Assembly (NCBI GenBank): GCA_947493705.1
Contig: CANLSH010000013.1
Location: 23,658 to 87,657, forward strand
Direction: 5' to 3'
DNA from: an uncultured Arachnia sp.
GTDB lineage: Bacteria; Actinomycetota; Actinomycetes; Propionibacteriales; Propionibacteriaceae
DNA length: 64,000 bases
The notes under the pieces are model-generated. The model made no database searches, was not told the DNA's origin, and saw only the letters and a program-made list of their open reading frames with translations. Below are positions 1 through 7,843 of this stretch, piece after piece (within the stretch, counting starts at the first letter, position 1; every line of letters starts with the position of its first letter). Made by a program: the position numbers and the translations under genes.

Positions 1-1336
1 CCCCAGCGAGCGCCACCGGGTCCATCCCGAGGCTGGCCAGAGCGGAGCCAGCCCAGATTCCCGCCACGGTGGCGATGCTGACCATGGCAATGTAGACGGC
101 CATGACTGCCGCTGAACTGGCCACGACTCGCCAGCGCGCCACCGGAGCTGCCAGGACCAGCGAGAGATGACGAGCTTTTTCCTGGCCCGCGATACCACCG
201 GAAGCGGCCGCGACGCCCACCACGATGACGGCAACAGGAGCCATCAACCCCATGGTCTCGCCCCAGTAGAAGCCCTCGGCGGTGGACATGTCCCCGGCGC
301 CCATCATGGCCATCAACTCGATGGGCAGGCTCGCGGTGAGTTCGCCGAGTTGGTCGGCCATCACGGAATAGAGCGGACCCATGACCACACCCATCAGAGC
401 GAACATGCCGATCGACATGATGACCACCAGCGCCAATCTCTGCGAGAAGAGCAGCGCAAACAACCCGCGCGATCTGGCCGAAATGGCGAATCGCTCGCTC
501 AGAGCCCCCAGTGCTGGTAGCGAGCGCAGTCGCTTCAGCAGCGCCGTCGACGTGGCGATCCGCAGGTCCCGACGCGTGAAGCCCACCACACCGATGCCGA
601 AGAACAGGAGAACGGAGCCCAGCTGCAGAGCCAGGTGTCCAGCGTCGATCCCGTTGAGCAGCGGCTGGCTGCCGTTGAACCAGGTCCAGGGAACGAACTT
701 GGCGAGCTCCGTCGTCTCATCGAACAGTGGCAGCAGCCCGGCCAGCAACCATCCGAGAACCATGACGGCAGCCGAAATAGCCACCGCGAGGCCTCTGCGC
801 CCCGTCGCCGCGCCGATGGCGAACGCCAGGAAGCCGTGCAGCAGCGCGTTGGCAGTGAGATGGGTCAACGACGCAGCGAGCATCGCATCCCCCTTCTCGA
901 TGCCCAGCACAACCGGGGCAAGCTCGGCGGAGGCCCACATGAACACGCCGGAGAGAGTCACCAGCAGCGCCAGTGCCAGACCCTTCCAGGCAGCGAACCG
1001 CACTCTGGAGGACCCGGCACCCAGCACCAGCGACAACGTCCCGTCGGACTCCTCCCCCGCCACTGCACGTGCCCCGATGGCGATGGCGATGCCTCCCAAC
1101 ACCATGGACCCCAATGTGTCGAGCATGTAGCTGTAGGCCAACGTCTCAACCCCGGCGCCCTCGGGGACCCCCATGAGATTTCTGGCCACTTCGGGAAGCG
1201 TGTCAAAGATCCCGACATCCATCTGGGCATAGACCGCCATGCCCAGCAGCAGCGTGGCGAAGATCGAGACCACGGCGATCAGCGGGCCGCGCCAGCTGGC
1301 CGCTAGCTCGCGACCAGCTATCGTCGCGCTGCTCAT
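1..1336 (-). CDS. ABC-2 type exporter permease, 3' end outside window
   Basis: Membrane permease of an ABC exporter; the substrate is unknown. The frame opens with an ATG at 1336 that overlaps the stop of the ATPase gene (ATGA, 1333-1336) and stays open to base 1, so about 445 residues are visible and the C-terminus is missing. A first membrane segment lies near residues 16-32 (core FATLLLGMAVYAQM), followed by a periplasmic-type stretch and repeated hydrophobic blocks. Two internal segments, EESDGTLSLVLGA and QEKARHLSLVLAA, look like the two halves of a duplicated ABC-2 fold. It forms an operon with the ATPase (1333-2238) and a TetR regulator (2235-2879). The long open frame and coupled start make the gene call secure; the drug or lipid exported cannot be read from sequence. 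Confidence 0.85.
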   Translation of the reverse strand, partial: MSSATIAGRELAASWRGPLIAVVSIFATLLLGMAVYAQMDVGIFDTLPEVARNLMGVPEGAGVETLAYSYMLDTLGSMVLGGIAIAIGARAVAGEESDGTLSLVLGAGSSRVRFAAWKGLALALLVTLSGVFMWASAELAPVVLGIEKGDAMLAASLTHLTANALLHGFLAFAIGAATGRRGLAVAISAAVMVLGWLLAGLLPLFDETTELAKFVPWTWFNGSQPLLNGIDAGHLALQLGSVLLFFGIGVVGFTRRDLRIATSTALLKRLRSLPALGALSERFAISARSRGLFALLFSQRLALVVIMSIGMFALMGVVMGPLYSVMADQLGELTASLPIELMAMMGAGDMSTAEGFYWGETMGLMAPVAVIVVGVAAASGGIAGQEKARHLSLVLAAPVARWRVVASSAAVMAVYIAMVSIATVAGIWAGSALASLGMDPVALAG

Positions 1337-2238
1337 GCCACTGCCTCATCGTGGTAGAACGCCAGGAAGACCTCTTCGAGATCGGCTTCCTGTGTTGCGA
1401 TGTCGTGCAACTCATGGCGCTTCATGACAACCGCCAGGAGTTCCTCCATGTTGCCGTCAAAGGACAGCGACACTCGGTTGTCCTCGACGGTGACGTCACG
1501 GGCGCCGGGCACCTGTTCGAACTCCGCAGCCTGTGGCTGGTCCCCGAGTACGAGGTCGATGCGTCGGATCATCTTGGCGCGCAGTGCGGCAACGTCCTCC
1601 ACCGCTGCGAGGTGTGCTTTGCGAATGATGCCCACCCGGTCGGCCACACGCTCCACCTCGCTGAGCGTGTGGCTGGAGAGGAAGACGGTACGACCCTCGG
1701 CGGCGGTTTCCCGCAGCAGCGAGTGGAACTCGTGCTGCACCAGAGGATCCAGGCCAGCGTTGGGCTCGTCCATGATCAACAGTTCAGGGCGGTGCATGAA
1801 GGTCACCACGAGCCCGATCTTCTGCCGGTTGCCCGTGGAAAGTTCACCTACGCGCTTGTCCAGGTCCGCATCCAGGCGCTCGGCCAGTTCCATGGCGTAG
1901 TCAAGCGAGTGGCCACCGCGGAGGTTCGCGAAGAAGGTGAAGGTTTCCCGTCCCGTGAGCTTGGGATACAGCGAGACATCAGAGGGGAGGTATCCGAGGC
2001 GTCCGTGGAGATCCACGGCATCGCGGTGCACGTCGAGGCCCAACATGGTGGCTGAGCCTGAAGTGGCGCGGATTTCGTCCATCAGTGTGCGGATTGTTGT
2101 CGATTTACCTGCGCCATTCGGGCCCAGGAAACCGAAGATCTCACCGGGGTAGATGGTGAGGTCGAGGTCCACCAAAGCAGGAAAACTCCCGTAACTCTTG
2201 CAGAGACCCTTGGTATGGATGGCTGGCTCAATGCTCAT
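1333..2238 (-). CDS. ABC exporter ATP-binding protein
   Basis: Cytoplasmic ATPase that powers the adjacent ABC-2 permease (1-1336). At 301 residues it has Walker A GPNGAGKST (39-47), signature LSTGNRQ (133-139), Walker B LLIMDEP (153-159) and a switch-loop SSHTLSEVERVADR. The signature is LSTGN rather than LSGGQ, as is common in the CcmA/DrrA-like drug and bacteriocin exporter ATPases. The last 90 residues form the extra C-terminal domain of that group. Its start overlaps the stop of the TetR gene by 4 bp and its stop overlaps the permease start, so the three are translationally coupled. A drug or antimicrobial peptide exporter is the most likely role; the substrate is not determinable. Confidence 0.93.
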   Translation of the reverse strand: MSIEPAIHTKGLCKSYGSFPALVDLDLTIYPGEIFGFLGPNGAGKSTTIRTLMDEIRATSGSATMLGLDVHRDAVDLHGRLGYLPSDVSLYPKLTGRETFTFFANLRGGHSLDYAMELAERLDADLDKRVGELSTGNRQKIGLVVTFMHRPELLIMDEPNAGLDPLVQHEFHSLLRETAAEGRTVFLSSHTLSEVERVADRVGIIRKAHLAAVEDVAALRAKMIRRIDLVLGDQPQAAEFEQVPGARDVTVEDNRVSLSFDGNMEELLAVVMKRHELHDIATQEADLEEVFLAFYHDEAVA

Positions 2239-2879
2239 TGCTGGTGACCTTCTTCCGCATTCAGGCTTGCTTCATACGCTGTGGCTGCCTCGTCGGTGAG
2301 CAGCCCCTGGGTGAACAACTCGATGGTGGCATTCACGTAGTCGACGATGCCGGGTTCGGATTGCAGGTCCGTGGACCCGAGGTCCAGATCCAGCAGTCGT
2401 TCGGAATGTCGGTTCAGCACCAGGCTTCCCAGCGAGAACAGCGAGAGCATGACCGCGCGTGTTCGAGGCTGAGCAGAGGGGTGGATGACGCCGTGCTCCA
2501 CGCCGACCTCAAGGTAGCGTTCGGCATCCTCGACGATCATGTCGACGAGGTGATCCATTGCTCCCGAGTTCTCGATGAGCCGGTGCGAGAGGTAACGGAT
2601 GGCCTCCCCGTTGTTGCTGTCCCGCAATCCCTGCAGCATGTCGAAGCCGGTTCCCTGAGCCATGGCGCTGGTCTTCTGCTCGCGGATCAACGCCACGACG
2701 TGCTCATCGCAGGCTTGCTCCAGCTCGGCCATGGAGCCGAAGTGGTGCCGGATCAGACCAGCCGAAAGCTCTGCTCGCTCCGCCACCGCCCGCGCCGTCA
2801 GGGCCGAGGACCCACGCTCCGCGACGAGCGCGATGGCCGCATCCCGCAGCCTTGCTCGCGCTGTCCTGTCATCCACCAT
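2235..2879 (-). CDS. TetR family transcriptional regulator
   Basis: Repressor of 214 residues with an N-terminal helix-turn-helix at about 10-55 (RLRDAAIALVAERGSSALTA, then LSAGLIRHHFGSMAEL) and an all-helical ligand-binding domain. It is the first gene of the operon with an ABC exporter ATPase and permease, so it probably controls its own operon and responds to the exported compound. The start codon at 2879 is immediately preceded by a 32-bp imperfect palindrome (2881-2912) that would be its operator. The unrelated RHH gene diverges on the other side of that palindrome. Confidence 0.92.
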   Translation of the reverse strand: MVDDRTARARLRDAAIALVAERGSSALTARAVAERAELSAGLIRHHFGSMAELEQACDEHVVALIREQKTSAMAQGTGFDMLQGLRDSNNGEAIRYLSHRLIENSGAMDHLVDMIVEDAERYLEVGVEHGVIHPSAQPRTRAVMLSLFSLGSLVLNRHSERLLDLDLGSTDLQSEPGIVDYVNATIELFTQGLLTDEAATAYEASLNAEEGHQQ

Positions 2880-2880
2880 G

Positions 2881-2912
2881 ATACGAGTGTACTACATGTT
2901 GCACGTCTGTAT
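2881..2912. promoter_or_regulatory. Imperfect palindrome, candidate TetR operator
   Basis: The 32 bp between the TetR start (2879) and the divergent RHH gene have dyad symmetry centred on ACATGT: ATAC and GTAT at the outer ends, GT/AC and C/G pairs inside; 10 of 16 half-site positions match. The position next to the start codon is what an autoregulated TetR operon would have. No binding data; the call rests on symmetry and position. Confidence 0.5.
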
Positions 2913-2918
2913 AGGACC

Positions 2919-3224
2919 GTGACTGGATGCATCGGAAGAAACTGGCAAACGGCCGGGATATCGTCGACGCCCCTGGGGCGGTTTGGCGTGCATCTCAACG
3001 ACGCGCAGATCGTCGCGCTCGACGCGATGGCGAGTCGTCAGGGCGTCTCCCGCGCCGACGCAGTGCAGCGGCTCGTTGATCGAGCCATCAGTGATTCTCC
3101 TGCCGACACCGGCGCAGACCTCACCGTGATCGAAGAGTCCTTCGGCGCGATGCGTGACGCATTGACCTCTGATCGCGGACCCGGCGAACGCGCAGCCCAT
3201 CTGAATCGAATCGACCCATCGTGA
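2919..3224 (+). CDS. Ribbon-helix-helix protein, probable antitoxin
   Basis: About 101 residues from a GTG at 2919; a later GTG (at HLNDAQ) is the alternative start. The core GRFGVHLNDAQIVALDAMAS followed by RQGVSRADAVQRLVDRAI is a beta-strand plus two helices typical of MetJ/Arc/CopG DNA-binding proteins. The C-terminal 40 residues are charged, as in antitoxins that wrap a toxin. A GTG start overlaps its TGA stop (GTGA, 3221-3224), the usual coupling to a toxin gene, but that downstream frame is broken after about 30 residues, so this looks like an antitoxin left without its partner. The start is uncertain because no good ribosome binding site precedes either candidate. Confidence 0.6.
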   Translation: MTGCIGRNWQTAGISSTPLGRFGVHLNDAQIVALDAMASRQGVSRADAVQRLVDRAISDSPADTGADLTVIEESFGAMRDALTSDRGPGERAAHLNRIDPS

Positions 3225-3415
3225 TTGCTGATCGAGAGTGGTGCCCTGACGGAGCTTCGCTACCCCATGGGGATGGCTCGATGCACTTGGCGCCAGCCCC
3301 GTTCAAGGATGAGGGAAGACCGCCTCGATGCGTGGCCCCTGGGTTGACCAGAAGATCTTGTACGGAGCGTGACCAGCGACGGGTAGACGCAGGCGGATGC
3401 CATCGTTGGTGGTGA
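3221..3415 (+). pseudogene. Possible remnant of a toxin gene coupled to the RHH antitoxin
   Basis: A GTG overlaps the stop of the RHH gene and opens a 64-codon frame. The first ~28 codons (3221-3302) are in unclaimed DNA; from 3303 on the frame runs antisense through the RelE gene and its codons there make no sense as protein. I read this as a toxin 5' end cut off where the RelE/AbrB module begins. No family could be recognised from the remaining piece, so it may also be chance. Confidence 0.25.
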
Positions 3416-3566
3416 TGGCCGTTGACAGAGACTGGGCGCGCTCAGGCATGCGGAAGATCAGTTCGCAGGCATCCAGTACAGCGTTGTACAGCTCCATGTC
3501 GGGTTCAGCCTCCAGCGCGTCCAGTTGCTCATCCGCGACCTCGGAGTAGGCGCCATCAGCGGTCAT
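3303..3566 (-). CDS. RelE/ParE-like toxin
   Basis: 87 residues with the RelE/HigB-type fold pattern: an N-terminal helix with many acidic residues, a middle helix LDACELIFRMPERAQSLS, then strands ending YKIFWSTQGPRIEAVFPHP, which matches the C-terminal strand pair of this family. Such toxins cut mRNA at the ribosome or, in ParE, poison gyrase; which applies here cannot be told. The start ATG overlaps the TGA of the upstream AbrB-like gene (3563-3566), the standard antitoxin-first arrangement. Confidence 0.7.
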   Translation of the reverse strand: MTADGAYSEVADEQLDALEAEPDMELYNAVLDACELIFRMPERAQSLSTAITTNDGIRLRLPVAGHAPYKIFWSTQGPRIEAVFPHP

Positions 3567-3793
3567 GCAATGCGTCGCTGGCGCGCGCGGTGAACAGTGG
3601 TCGACGCGGTCGCTCGATCCAGCAGTTCACGAAGCTCTGGGTCGTTGTCGTACTCCTGCTGGGCATCCGTCACCACCCGTGCAGGTTGCAGCAGGAGACT
3701 CCCGTCCTCGTTCTCACGCACTACATATCGCTGATTCGGGCGCCCGGGCAGTACTACCCGGCTCCGGTCGTCGGTTTCCACAATGGTCGTCAT
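3563..3793 (-). CDS. AbrB-like antitoxin of the RelE toxin
   Basis: 76 residues from the ATG at 3793. I chose this over the upstream in-frame start because the conserved domain begins right there: MTTIVETDDRSRVVLPG is the swapped-hairpin (SpoVT/AbrB) DNA-binding motif, followed by NQRYVVRENEDGSLLLQPA. The C-terminal half is acidic and would bind the toxin. It overlaps the toxin start by 4 bp. A palindrome at 3806-3824, just upstream of the start, is a likely autoregulatory operator. Confidence 0.75.
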   Translation of the reverse strand: MTTIVETDDRSRVVLPGRPNQRYVVRENEDGSLLLQPARVVTDAQQEYDNDPELRELLDRATASTTVHRARQRRIA

Positions 3794-3805
3794 AGTCACA
3801 GTGTA

Positions 3806-3824
3806 CCCACATTCCCATTGTGGG
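3806..3824. promoter_or_regulatory. Palindrome upstream of AbrB/RelE module
   Basis: CCCACA and TGTGGG flank a 7-bp spacer, 12 bp upstream of the antitoxin start at 3793. Toxin-antitoxin complexes commonly repress their own promoter through such sites. The dyad also lies just downstream of the TetR gene end (3837), so a role as a short terminator stem is possible but no T-run follows. Confidence 0.45.
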
Positions 3825-3836
3825 CGGGGAGGTCCG

Positions 3837-4466
3837 TCACCCAAACGCCTCACCAAGGGTGCCTGGGTCGAAGCTGCCCCCCAGTTCGGAGCCCTCGACG
3901 CCGATACGTCCGATCCACTCCGCCGCCCAAGTCTCGTAATCGCCGTGCGGAGATGACAGAGAGTGCAGCAGAAGCCCGTCCATCGCAGAAGCCATCATGC
4001 GTGTCCCCGCCTCGGGCTGCGGTGCCCCCATGGCCTCCAGGAAAGCGGAGCCGAAATCGATAAACCCCTGCCGCCAGTGCGCCATTGCTTCTTTGAGTTC
4101 CGGGCGCCGCGCCGCGTAGAGATACAGCTCGAAGCGAGCGAGTGACTGTGCCGGATCGGCAAGCATCGCCTGTGCCATCCGTTGGAGCGCGACATTTTGC
4201 AGATTGGGATCAGCTTGCGCCAGGCCGCTTTCGCCTCCCAGTTCTTCGGCCACCGCGGTGATCGTGGCGTGATCGAGCTCAGCGACATATCCGAGCACTG
4301 CCGCCAGAAGGGCCTCACGTGAACCGAAGTGATATCGCGTGGATCCTCTCGCGACCTTGGCTTGTTCCTCAACGGTGCGGTGCGAGATGGCTTGGAGGCC
4401 GTCGGACTTGATCAGCTCCAAGGCGGCAGCGAGCACCCTCTGCGGGGTGCTGTCGAGGGCATGCAT
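3837..4466 (-). CDS. TetR family transcriptional regulator
   Basis: 209 residues from ATG 4466; the open frame extends further upstream, but only across the operator region. The helix-turn-helix is in the first 60 residues (LAAALELIKSDGLQAISHRT then RGSTRYHFGSREALLAAV), with a helical ligand domain behind it. It diverges from the ABC exporter at 4532-7086 and the 65-bp gap holds two adjacent palindromes (4484-4517), so it very likely represses both itself and the exporter and is released by the exported drug or a related signal. Confidence 0.92.
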   Translation of the reverse strand: MHALDSTPQRVLAAALELIKSDGLQAISHRTVEEQAKVARGSTRYHFGSREALLAAVLGYVAELDHATITAVAEELGGESGLAQADPNLQNVALQRMAQAMLADPAQSLARFELYLYAARRPELKEAMAHWRQGFIDFGSAFLEAMGAPQPEAGTRMMASAMDGLLLHSLSSPHGDYETWAAEWIGRIGVEGSELGGSFDPGTLGEAFG

Positions 4467-4483
4467 ACCGGAATGGTAACGTC

Positions 4484-4517
4484 TGCGACGAGCGTCGCAA
4501 TTGCGACGATCGTCGCA
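4484..4517. promoter_or_regulatory. Tandem TetR operator
   Basis: Two 16-bp palindromes sit 18 bp apart: TGCGACGAGCGTCGCA (4484-4499, one mismatch) and TGCGACGATCGTCGCA (4502-4517, perfect). They occupy the gap between the TetR gene (start 4466) and the divergent exporter ATPase (start 4532). An 18-bp centre spacing is close to two helical turns and fits cooperative binding of two dimers. Confidence 0.85.
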
Positions 4518-4531
4518 GTGAAAGGAATGCC

Positions 4532-5431
4532 ATGCCTCCACCGGTCATTGATGTCACAGAATTGAGGAAGACATTTGGGCGCGTGCACGCGCTCAACGGC
4601 GTGAACCTGCAAGTCCACGACGGGGAGGTGCATGGATTCCTCGGGCCCAACGGAGCAGGCAAGTCCACCACCATTCGCATTCTGTTGGGTCTGCTCCGAG
4701 CCGATAGCGGTAACGCCAGCGTCTTCGGTGCCGATCCTTGGCGCAATGCGGTCACGCTGCACCGTCACGTCGCCTACGTACCTGGCGATGTGGCGTTGTG
4801 GCCCAACCTCACCGGCGGCGAGGCAATTGACCTATTTGCCCGGCTGCGCGGAAGGTTTGATGCGTCCCGACGCGACGAACTCATTGATCGATTCGACCTC
4901 GATACGTCCAAGAGGGGTGGGACCTACTCAAAGGGCAACCGGCAGAAGGTGGCGATCATCGCCGCGCTCGCCAGTGATGTTGACCTCCTGATTCTCGATG
5001 AGCCCTCCGGTGGCCTGGACCCACTGATGGAAGCAGTTTTCACGGAGTGCATTGACGAAGAGCGAACTCGGGGCCGAAGTGTGCTGCTCTCCAGCCATAC
5101 GTTGGCGCAAGTGGAGCGCCTGTGTGACCGGATCTCGATCATCCGCGCGGGGAGGCTTGTCGAGTCAGGCACCCTGGCGGAACTGCGACACCTGACCCGC
5201 ACGACGGTTCGCGCGACGACGCGCCGTGAGCCGCCGTCGCTCGCCGATCATCCAGGTGTGCACGATCTACAACAGACAGACAAACAGCTGACCTTCGCCG
5301 TGGACGCGGCTCGTCTCGACGAGGTCGTCGGTCTACTTCACCGCGCCCAACTGGTGTCGTTGGAGTGTCAGCCGCCGAGTCTGGAGGAACTGTTCCTGCG
5401 TCACTACTCGCACGACAGGGCTCAAGCATGA
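4532..5431 (+). CDS. ABC exporter ATP-binding protein
   Basis: 299-residue cytoplasmic ATPase for the permease encoded next. Walker A GPNGAGKST is at 38-46, signature YSKGNRQ at 132-138, Walker B LLILDEP at 152-158, and the switch region reads SSHTLAQVERLCDR. The C-terminal ~80 residues are the regulatory domain of exporter ATPases. It is similar in layout to the ATPase at 1333-2238 but clearly divergent, so the two are not a recent duplication. Its TGA overlaps the permease ATG (5428-5431). Expression is probably under the divergent TetR protein through the tandem operator upstream. Confidence 0.93.
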   Translation: MPPPVIDVTELRKTFGRVHALNGVNLQVHDGEVHGFLGPNGAGKSTTIRILLGLLRADSGNASVFGADPWRNAVTLHRHVAYVPGDVALWPNLTGGEAIDLFARLRGRFDASRRDELIDRFDLDTSKRGGTYSKGNRQKVAIIAALASDVDLLILDEPSGGLDPLMEAVFTECIDEERTRGRSVLLSSHTLAQVERLCDRISIIRAGRLVESGTLAELRHLTRTTVRATTRREPPSLADHPGVHDLQQTDKQLTFAVDAARLDEVVGLLHRAQLVSLECQPPSLEELFLRHYSHDRAQA

Positions 5432-7086
5432 AGACCACTGACAGCGTCGACCGGCAGAACAAGCCAGGTGAGGAGCTCAGCGCTACGGGTACGCACCCGT
5501 GGGCGGGGCTCGGAACGCTGCTCGCTCTGGCACTACGGCGTGAGCGCGTTCGTCTTCCGCTGTGGATACTGGGTACCACGGCTGTGGCACTCATCATGGT
5601 CACCAGCATCATTGCGCTCTACCCGAGAGCCACGGACCGCGCAGGCTACGCACTCATCATCGACAACCCGGGCAGCACCTTTCTCATCGGGCGCATCTAC
5701 CGTGCTGGGAATTACACATTCGGGGTCATCACCGGACACCAGACGATGGTCCTGCTGAGCATCGCGGCTGCATTGATGGGCATTTCGACGTGCATACGTC
5801 ACACCAGGGAGGAAGAGGAGTCAGGGCGTGTGGAACTTCTCCGTGCAGCGCCTGTTGGGCGCCATGCACCGCTCACTGCTGCTGTCGTCACGGCTCTCCT
5901 CTCCCAGTTGGTTCCGGGGGTGGTGCTCACGATTTCGCTTGTAATGCTGGATGAGGCGTCGATCACCACGATCGGAGCCGCGACCTTCGCCGCCTCTGCG
6001 GCCGCCGCAGGGCTCGTCTTCATCGGTGTTGCGGCTGTGGTGAGTCAACTCGTGCCCACATCGCGGGCCGCCAGTGGCATTTCGGCCCTCACCGTGGGCG
6101 CAGCCTTCCTTCTGCGAGGGGCCGGGGACGTTGCTGACAACGGCTTGATCTGGGCATCTCCCCTCGGGTGGTCGCAACGAACCCGCCCTTGGGACGCCAA
6201 CGACCTGGCTCCGCTGATGCTCAGTCTCACTGCGACCGCCGCCCTCTTGATGCTCGGTGCCCGGTTCAGTACGCGGCGTGACTTGGGGGCCGCTTTGGCA
6301 ACAGGACGGGGCGGACGGCGCCGCGCCTCCCCGCTACTCGTAACCCCGATCGGGCTCGCACTGCGACTCAACAAGGGGATCATCGTCGGTTGGGCTCTCG
6401 CGCTCTTCCTGTTCGGGCTCATCTATGGACCAGTGCTGGAGGAGGCCGAGACCTTCGTCGAACGAATGCCGGTACTCCAGGATTTCAATCCTGACGCGGC
6501 CACCTCCGGTGGTGTGCTGCTGTTCGCCAGTATCGTGGTCGCCCTCGGAGCGATGCTGGTGTGCGTCCCGGCCGTGCAGGTCATCACGCGTATGCACAGG
6601 GACGAGGTGGCCGGGCGTATCGCCCCGCTGTTCGCCGGCCCGGTCTCCCGGACTCGCTGGTACACCGCCGCGACCGTAGTTGCGCTTCTCACCGCGGTCA
6701 TCGTCGTCTCGGCCGTCAGTCTCGGGTTCGGACTGAGCGCAGCCTCCTCCTTGAGTGAATCCGGCCTGCTGGGCGACATCGTGCTGGCCGGGCTGGAGTA
6801 TCTACCTGCCATCGCTGTGGTAGTGGCAGTTGCGGCGGCGTTGGTGGGCTGGGCACCGCGTGCGACGGGACTCGTGTGGCTGGTACTGATCTGGGCGTTG
6901 GTGGTGTTCTACTTCGCAGACCTCCTCGACTGGCCCGAGTGGGTGGCGGCGACGTCCCCGTTTGATCACGTCGCTGCGCGACCAGCCCAAGAGGGGGACA
7001 CCTCGCAACTCCTGTGGCTCGGCACGCTCGCAGTATTCCTGCTGACCATTGGGGCCGTCGGCTACCGACGCCGCCCCATCGAATAG
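5428..7086 (+). CDS. ABC exporter permease, double-length ABC-2 type
   Basis: 552 residues from ATG 5428, which overlaps the ATPase stop; the open frame extends further upstream inside the ATPase gene and that part is not used. About twelve hydrophobic segments form two similar halves: the first begins around residue 43 (PLWILGTTAVALIMVTSII), the second around residue 315 (IIVGWALALFLFGLIYGPVL). A cytosolic EEEESGRVELLRAAPVG-like loop in the first half and DEVAGRIAPLFAGPVSRTRW in the second are the coupling-helix regions seen in large actinobacterial multidrug permeases. The substrate is unknown. A hairpin follows at 7106. Confidence 0.9.
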   Translation: MKTTDSVDRQNKPGEELSATGTHPWAGLGTLLALALRRERVRLPLWILGTTAVALIMVTSIIALYPRATDRAGYALIIDNPGSTFLIGRIYRAGNYTFGVITGHQTMVLLSIAAALMGISTCIRHTREEEESGRVELLRAAPVGRHAPLTAAVVTALLSQLVPGVVLTISLVMLDEASITTIGAATFAASAAAAGLVFIGVAAVVSQLVPTSRAASGISALTVGAAFLLRGAGDVADNGLIWASPLGWSQRTRPWDANDLAPLMLSLTATAALLMLGARFSTRRDLGAALATGRGGRRRASPLLVTPIGLALRLNKGIIVGWALALFLFGLIYGPVLEEAETFVERMPVLQDFNPDAATSGGVLLFASIVVALGAMLVCVPAVQVITRMHRDEVAGRIAPLFAGPVSRTRWYTAATVVALLTAVIVVSAVSLGFGLSAASSLSESGLLGDIVLAGLEYLPAIAVVVAVAAALVGWAPRATGLVWLVLIWALVVFYFADLLDWPEWVAATSPFDHVAARPAQEGDTSQLLWLGTLAVFLLTIGAVGYRRRPIE

Positions 7087-7105
7087 GCGACGATCTACCC
7101 AGTTG

Positions 7106-7138
7106 GTGTCAGCGAATCGCGGGGACCGTAGCTGACAC
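7106..7138 (+). terminator. Hairpin after exporter operon
   Basis: GTGTCAGC and GCTGACAC form a perfect 8-bp stem around a 17-nt loop, 20 bp after the permease stop. No T-run follows, as is frequent in high-GC actinobacteria. It lies between the exporter operon and the convergent MazF gene (stop at 7239). Confidence 0.5.
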
Positions 7139-7238
7139 AGCAGCAGTCACGTCGTCCAACTCTGAGCGCGTACAGGACGCCCGAAATCTACTGGTCGCCC
7201 ACAGAACGCGAGGCGAGTGTGATACTCCCTCCCGGGAT

Positions 7239-7571
7239 TCAGGGGAGGTCGAGCACGTAGCGAAGGACTTGGTCGACGCTGCTCAGAGTTCTCGCGTCTG
7301 CGACGCCGAGTCGAGCACGGAGCCGATCGGTGGAAATGGTGCGCACCTGCTCACACATGGCCCATGAGGGAACGGTTAATGATGTATCGCCAGTGACTTC
7401 AATACGGCTGGCCCATGATTGTGACCGTGTGGTCAGGGGTACGACGGTCACGACGTTGGGGATGACGTCCAGGGCAGCGCTGCTTGAAACGATCAAAACG
7501 GGCCTGCGGCCGGACTGTTCATGCCCAACACCTGGATCGGGGATCGCCCAGTAAATCTCTCCGCGTCTCAC
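7239..7571 (-). CDS. MazF/PemK-like endoribonuclease toxin
   Basis: 110 residues with the CcdB/MazF barrel pattern: RRGEIYWAIPDPGVGHEQSG at the N-terminus with the R-G-x-I/V-x-W start and the GxExxGxRP-type loop, RPVLIVSSS, VVPLTTR, then PSWAMCEQVRTISTDRL, where the Q-x-R-T pattern matches the catalytic/binding Arg-Thr strand of MazF. It should be an mRNA interferase kept inactive by the RHH protein encoded just upstream, with which it overlaps by 4 bp. Confidence 0.88.
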   Translation of the reverse strand: MRRGEIYWAIPDPGVGHEQSGRRPVLIVSSSAALDVIPNVVTVVPLTTRSQSWASRIEVTGDTSLTVPSWAMCEQVRTISTDRLRARLGVADARTLSSVDQVLRYVLDLP

Positions 7572-7804
7572 TGATTCTCACCGGTAACCAGCGGACCACC
7601 GAGCCACTGTTCGCGCTCGCTGCGTTCATCCGGTGTTTCGGGGTGCTCGGCCACATCACGACGCAGCTGTTCGAAGAAGACGTCTCGGTCGAGAAGATCC
7701 AAGGCACGCTCCAACACCTCTGCCTGGCTGAGATGACGACGCCGGGCATGGGTCTGAACGCGTTGGCGCAGATCTGTGGTCACCTTGATAGTCGTGATAC
7801 TCAT
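7568..7804 (-). CDS. RHH antitoxin of the MazF toxin
   Basis: 78 residues. The N-terminus ITTIKVTTDLRQRVQTHA plus LSQAEVLERALDLLDRDVFF is a ribbon-helix-helix domain; the C-terminal third is acidic and Trp-containing (EREQWLGGP), as in MazE partners that fill the toxin groove. The ATG at 7804 is preceded by a perfect 21-bp palindrome (7811-7831) that should be the operator for the pair. Confidence 0.85.
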   Translation of the reverse strand: MSITTIKVTTDLRQRVQTHARRRHLSQAEVLERALDLLDRDVFFEQLRRDVAEHPETPDERSEREQWLGGPLVTGENQ

Positions 7805-7810
7805 ATGACT

Positions 7811-7831
7811 AAGGATACTTGAAGTATCCTT
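7811..7831. promoter_or_regulatory. Perfect palindrome, MazF module operator
   Basis: AAGGATACTT, one central G, then AAGTATCCTT: a perfect 10+1+10 dyad, AT-rich against the local background, 6 bp upstream of the antitoxin start. It may overlap the promoter. The permease gene at 7844-8695 ends 12 bp further on, so it could also act as that operon's terminator stem. Confidence 0.7.
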
Positions 7832-7843
7832 TGAATCCAGTCG

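Noticed and set aside
2238..2918. Extended 328-codon version of the RHH protein
   Set aside because: Everything before about 2919 is antisense to the TetR gene and lacks protein character; only the C-terminal ~100 codons fit the RHH family.
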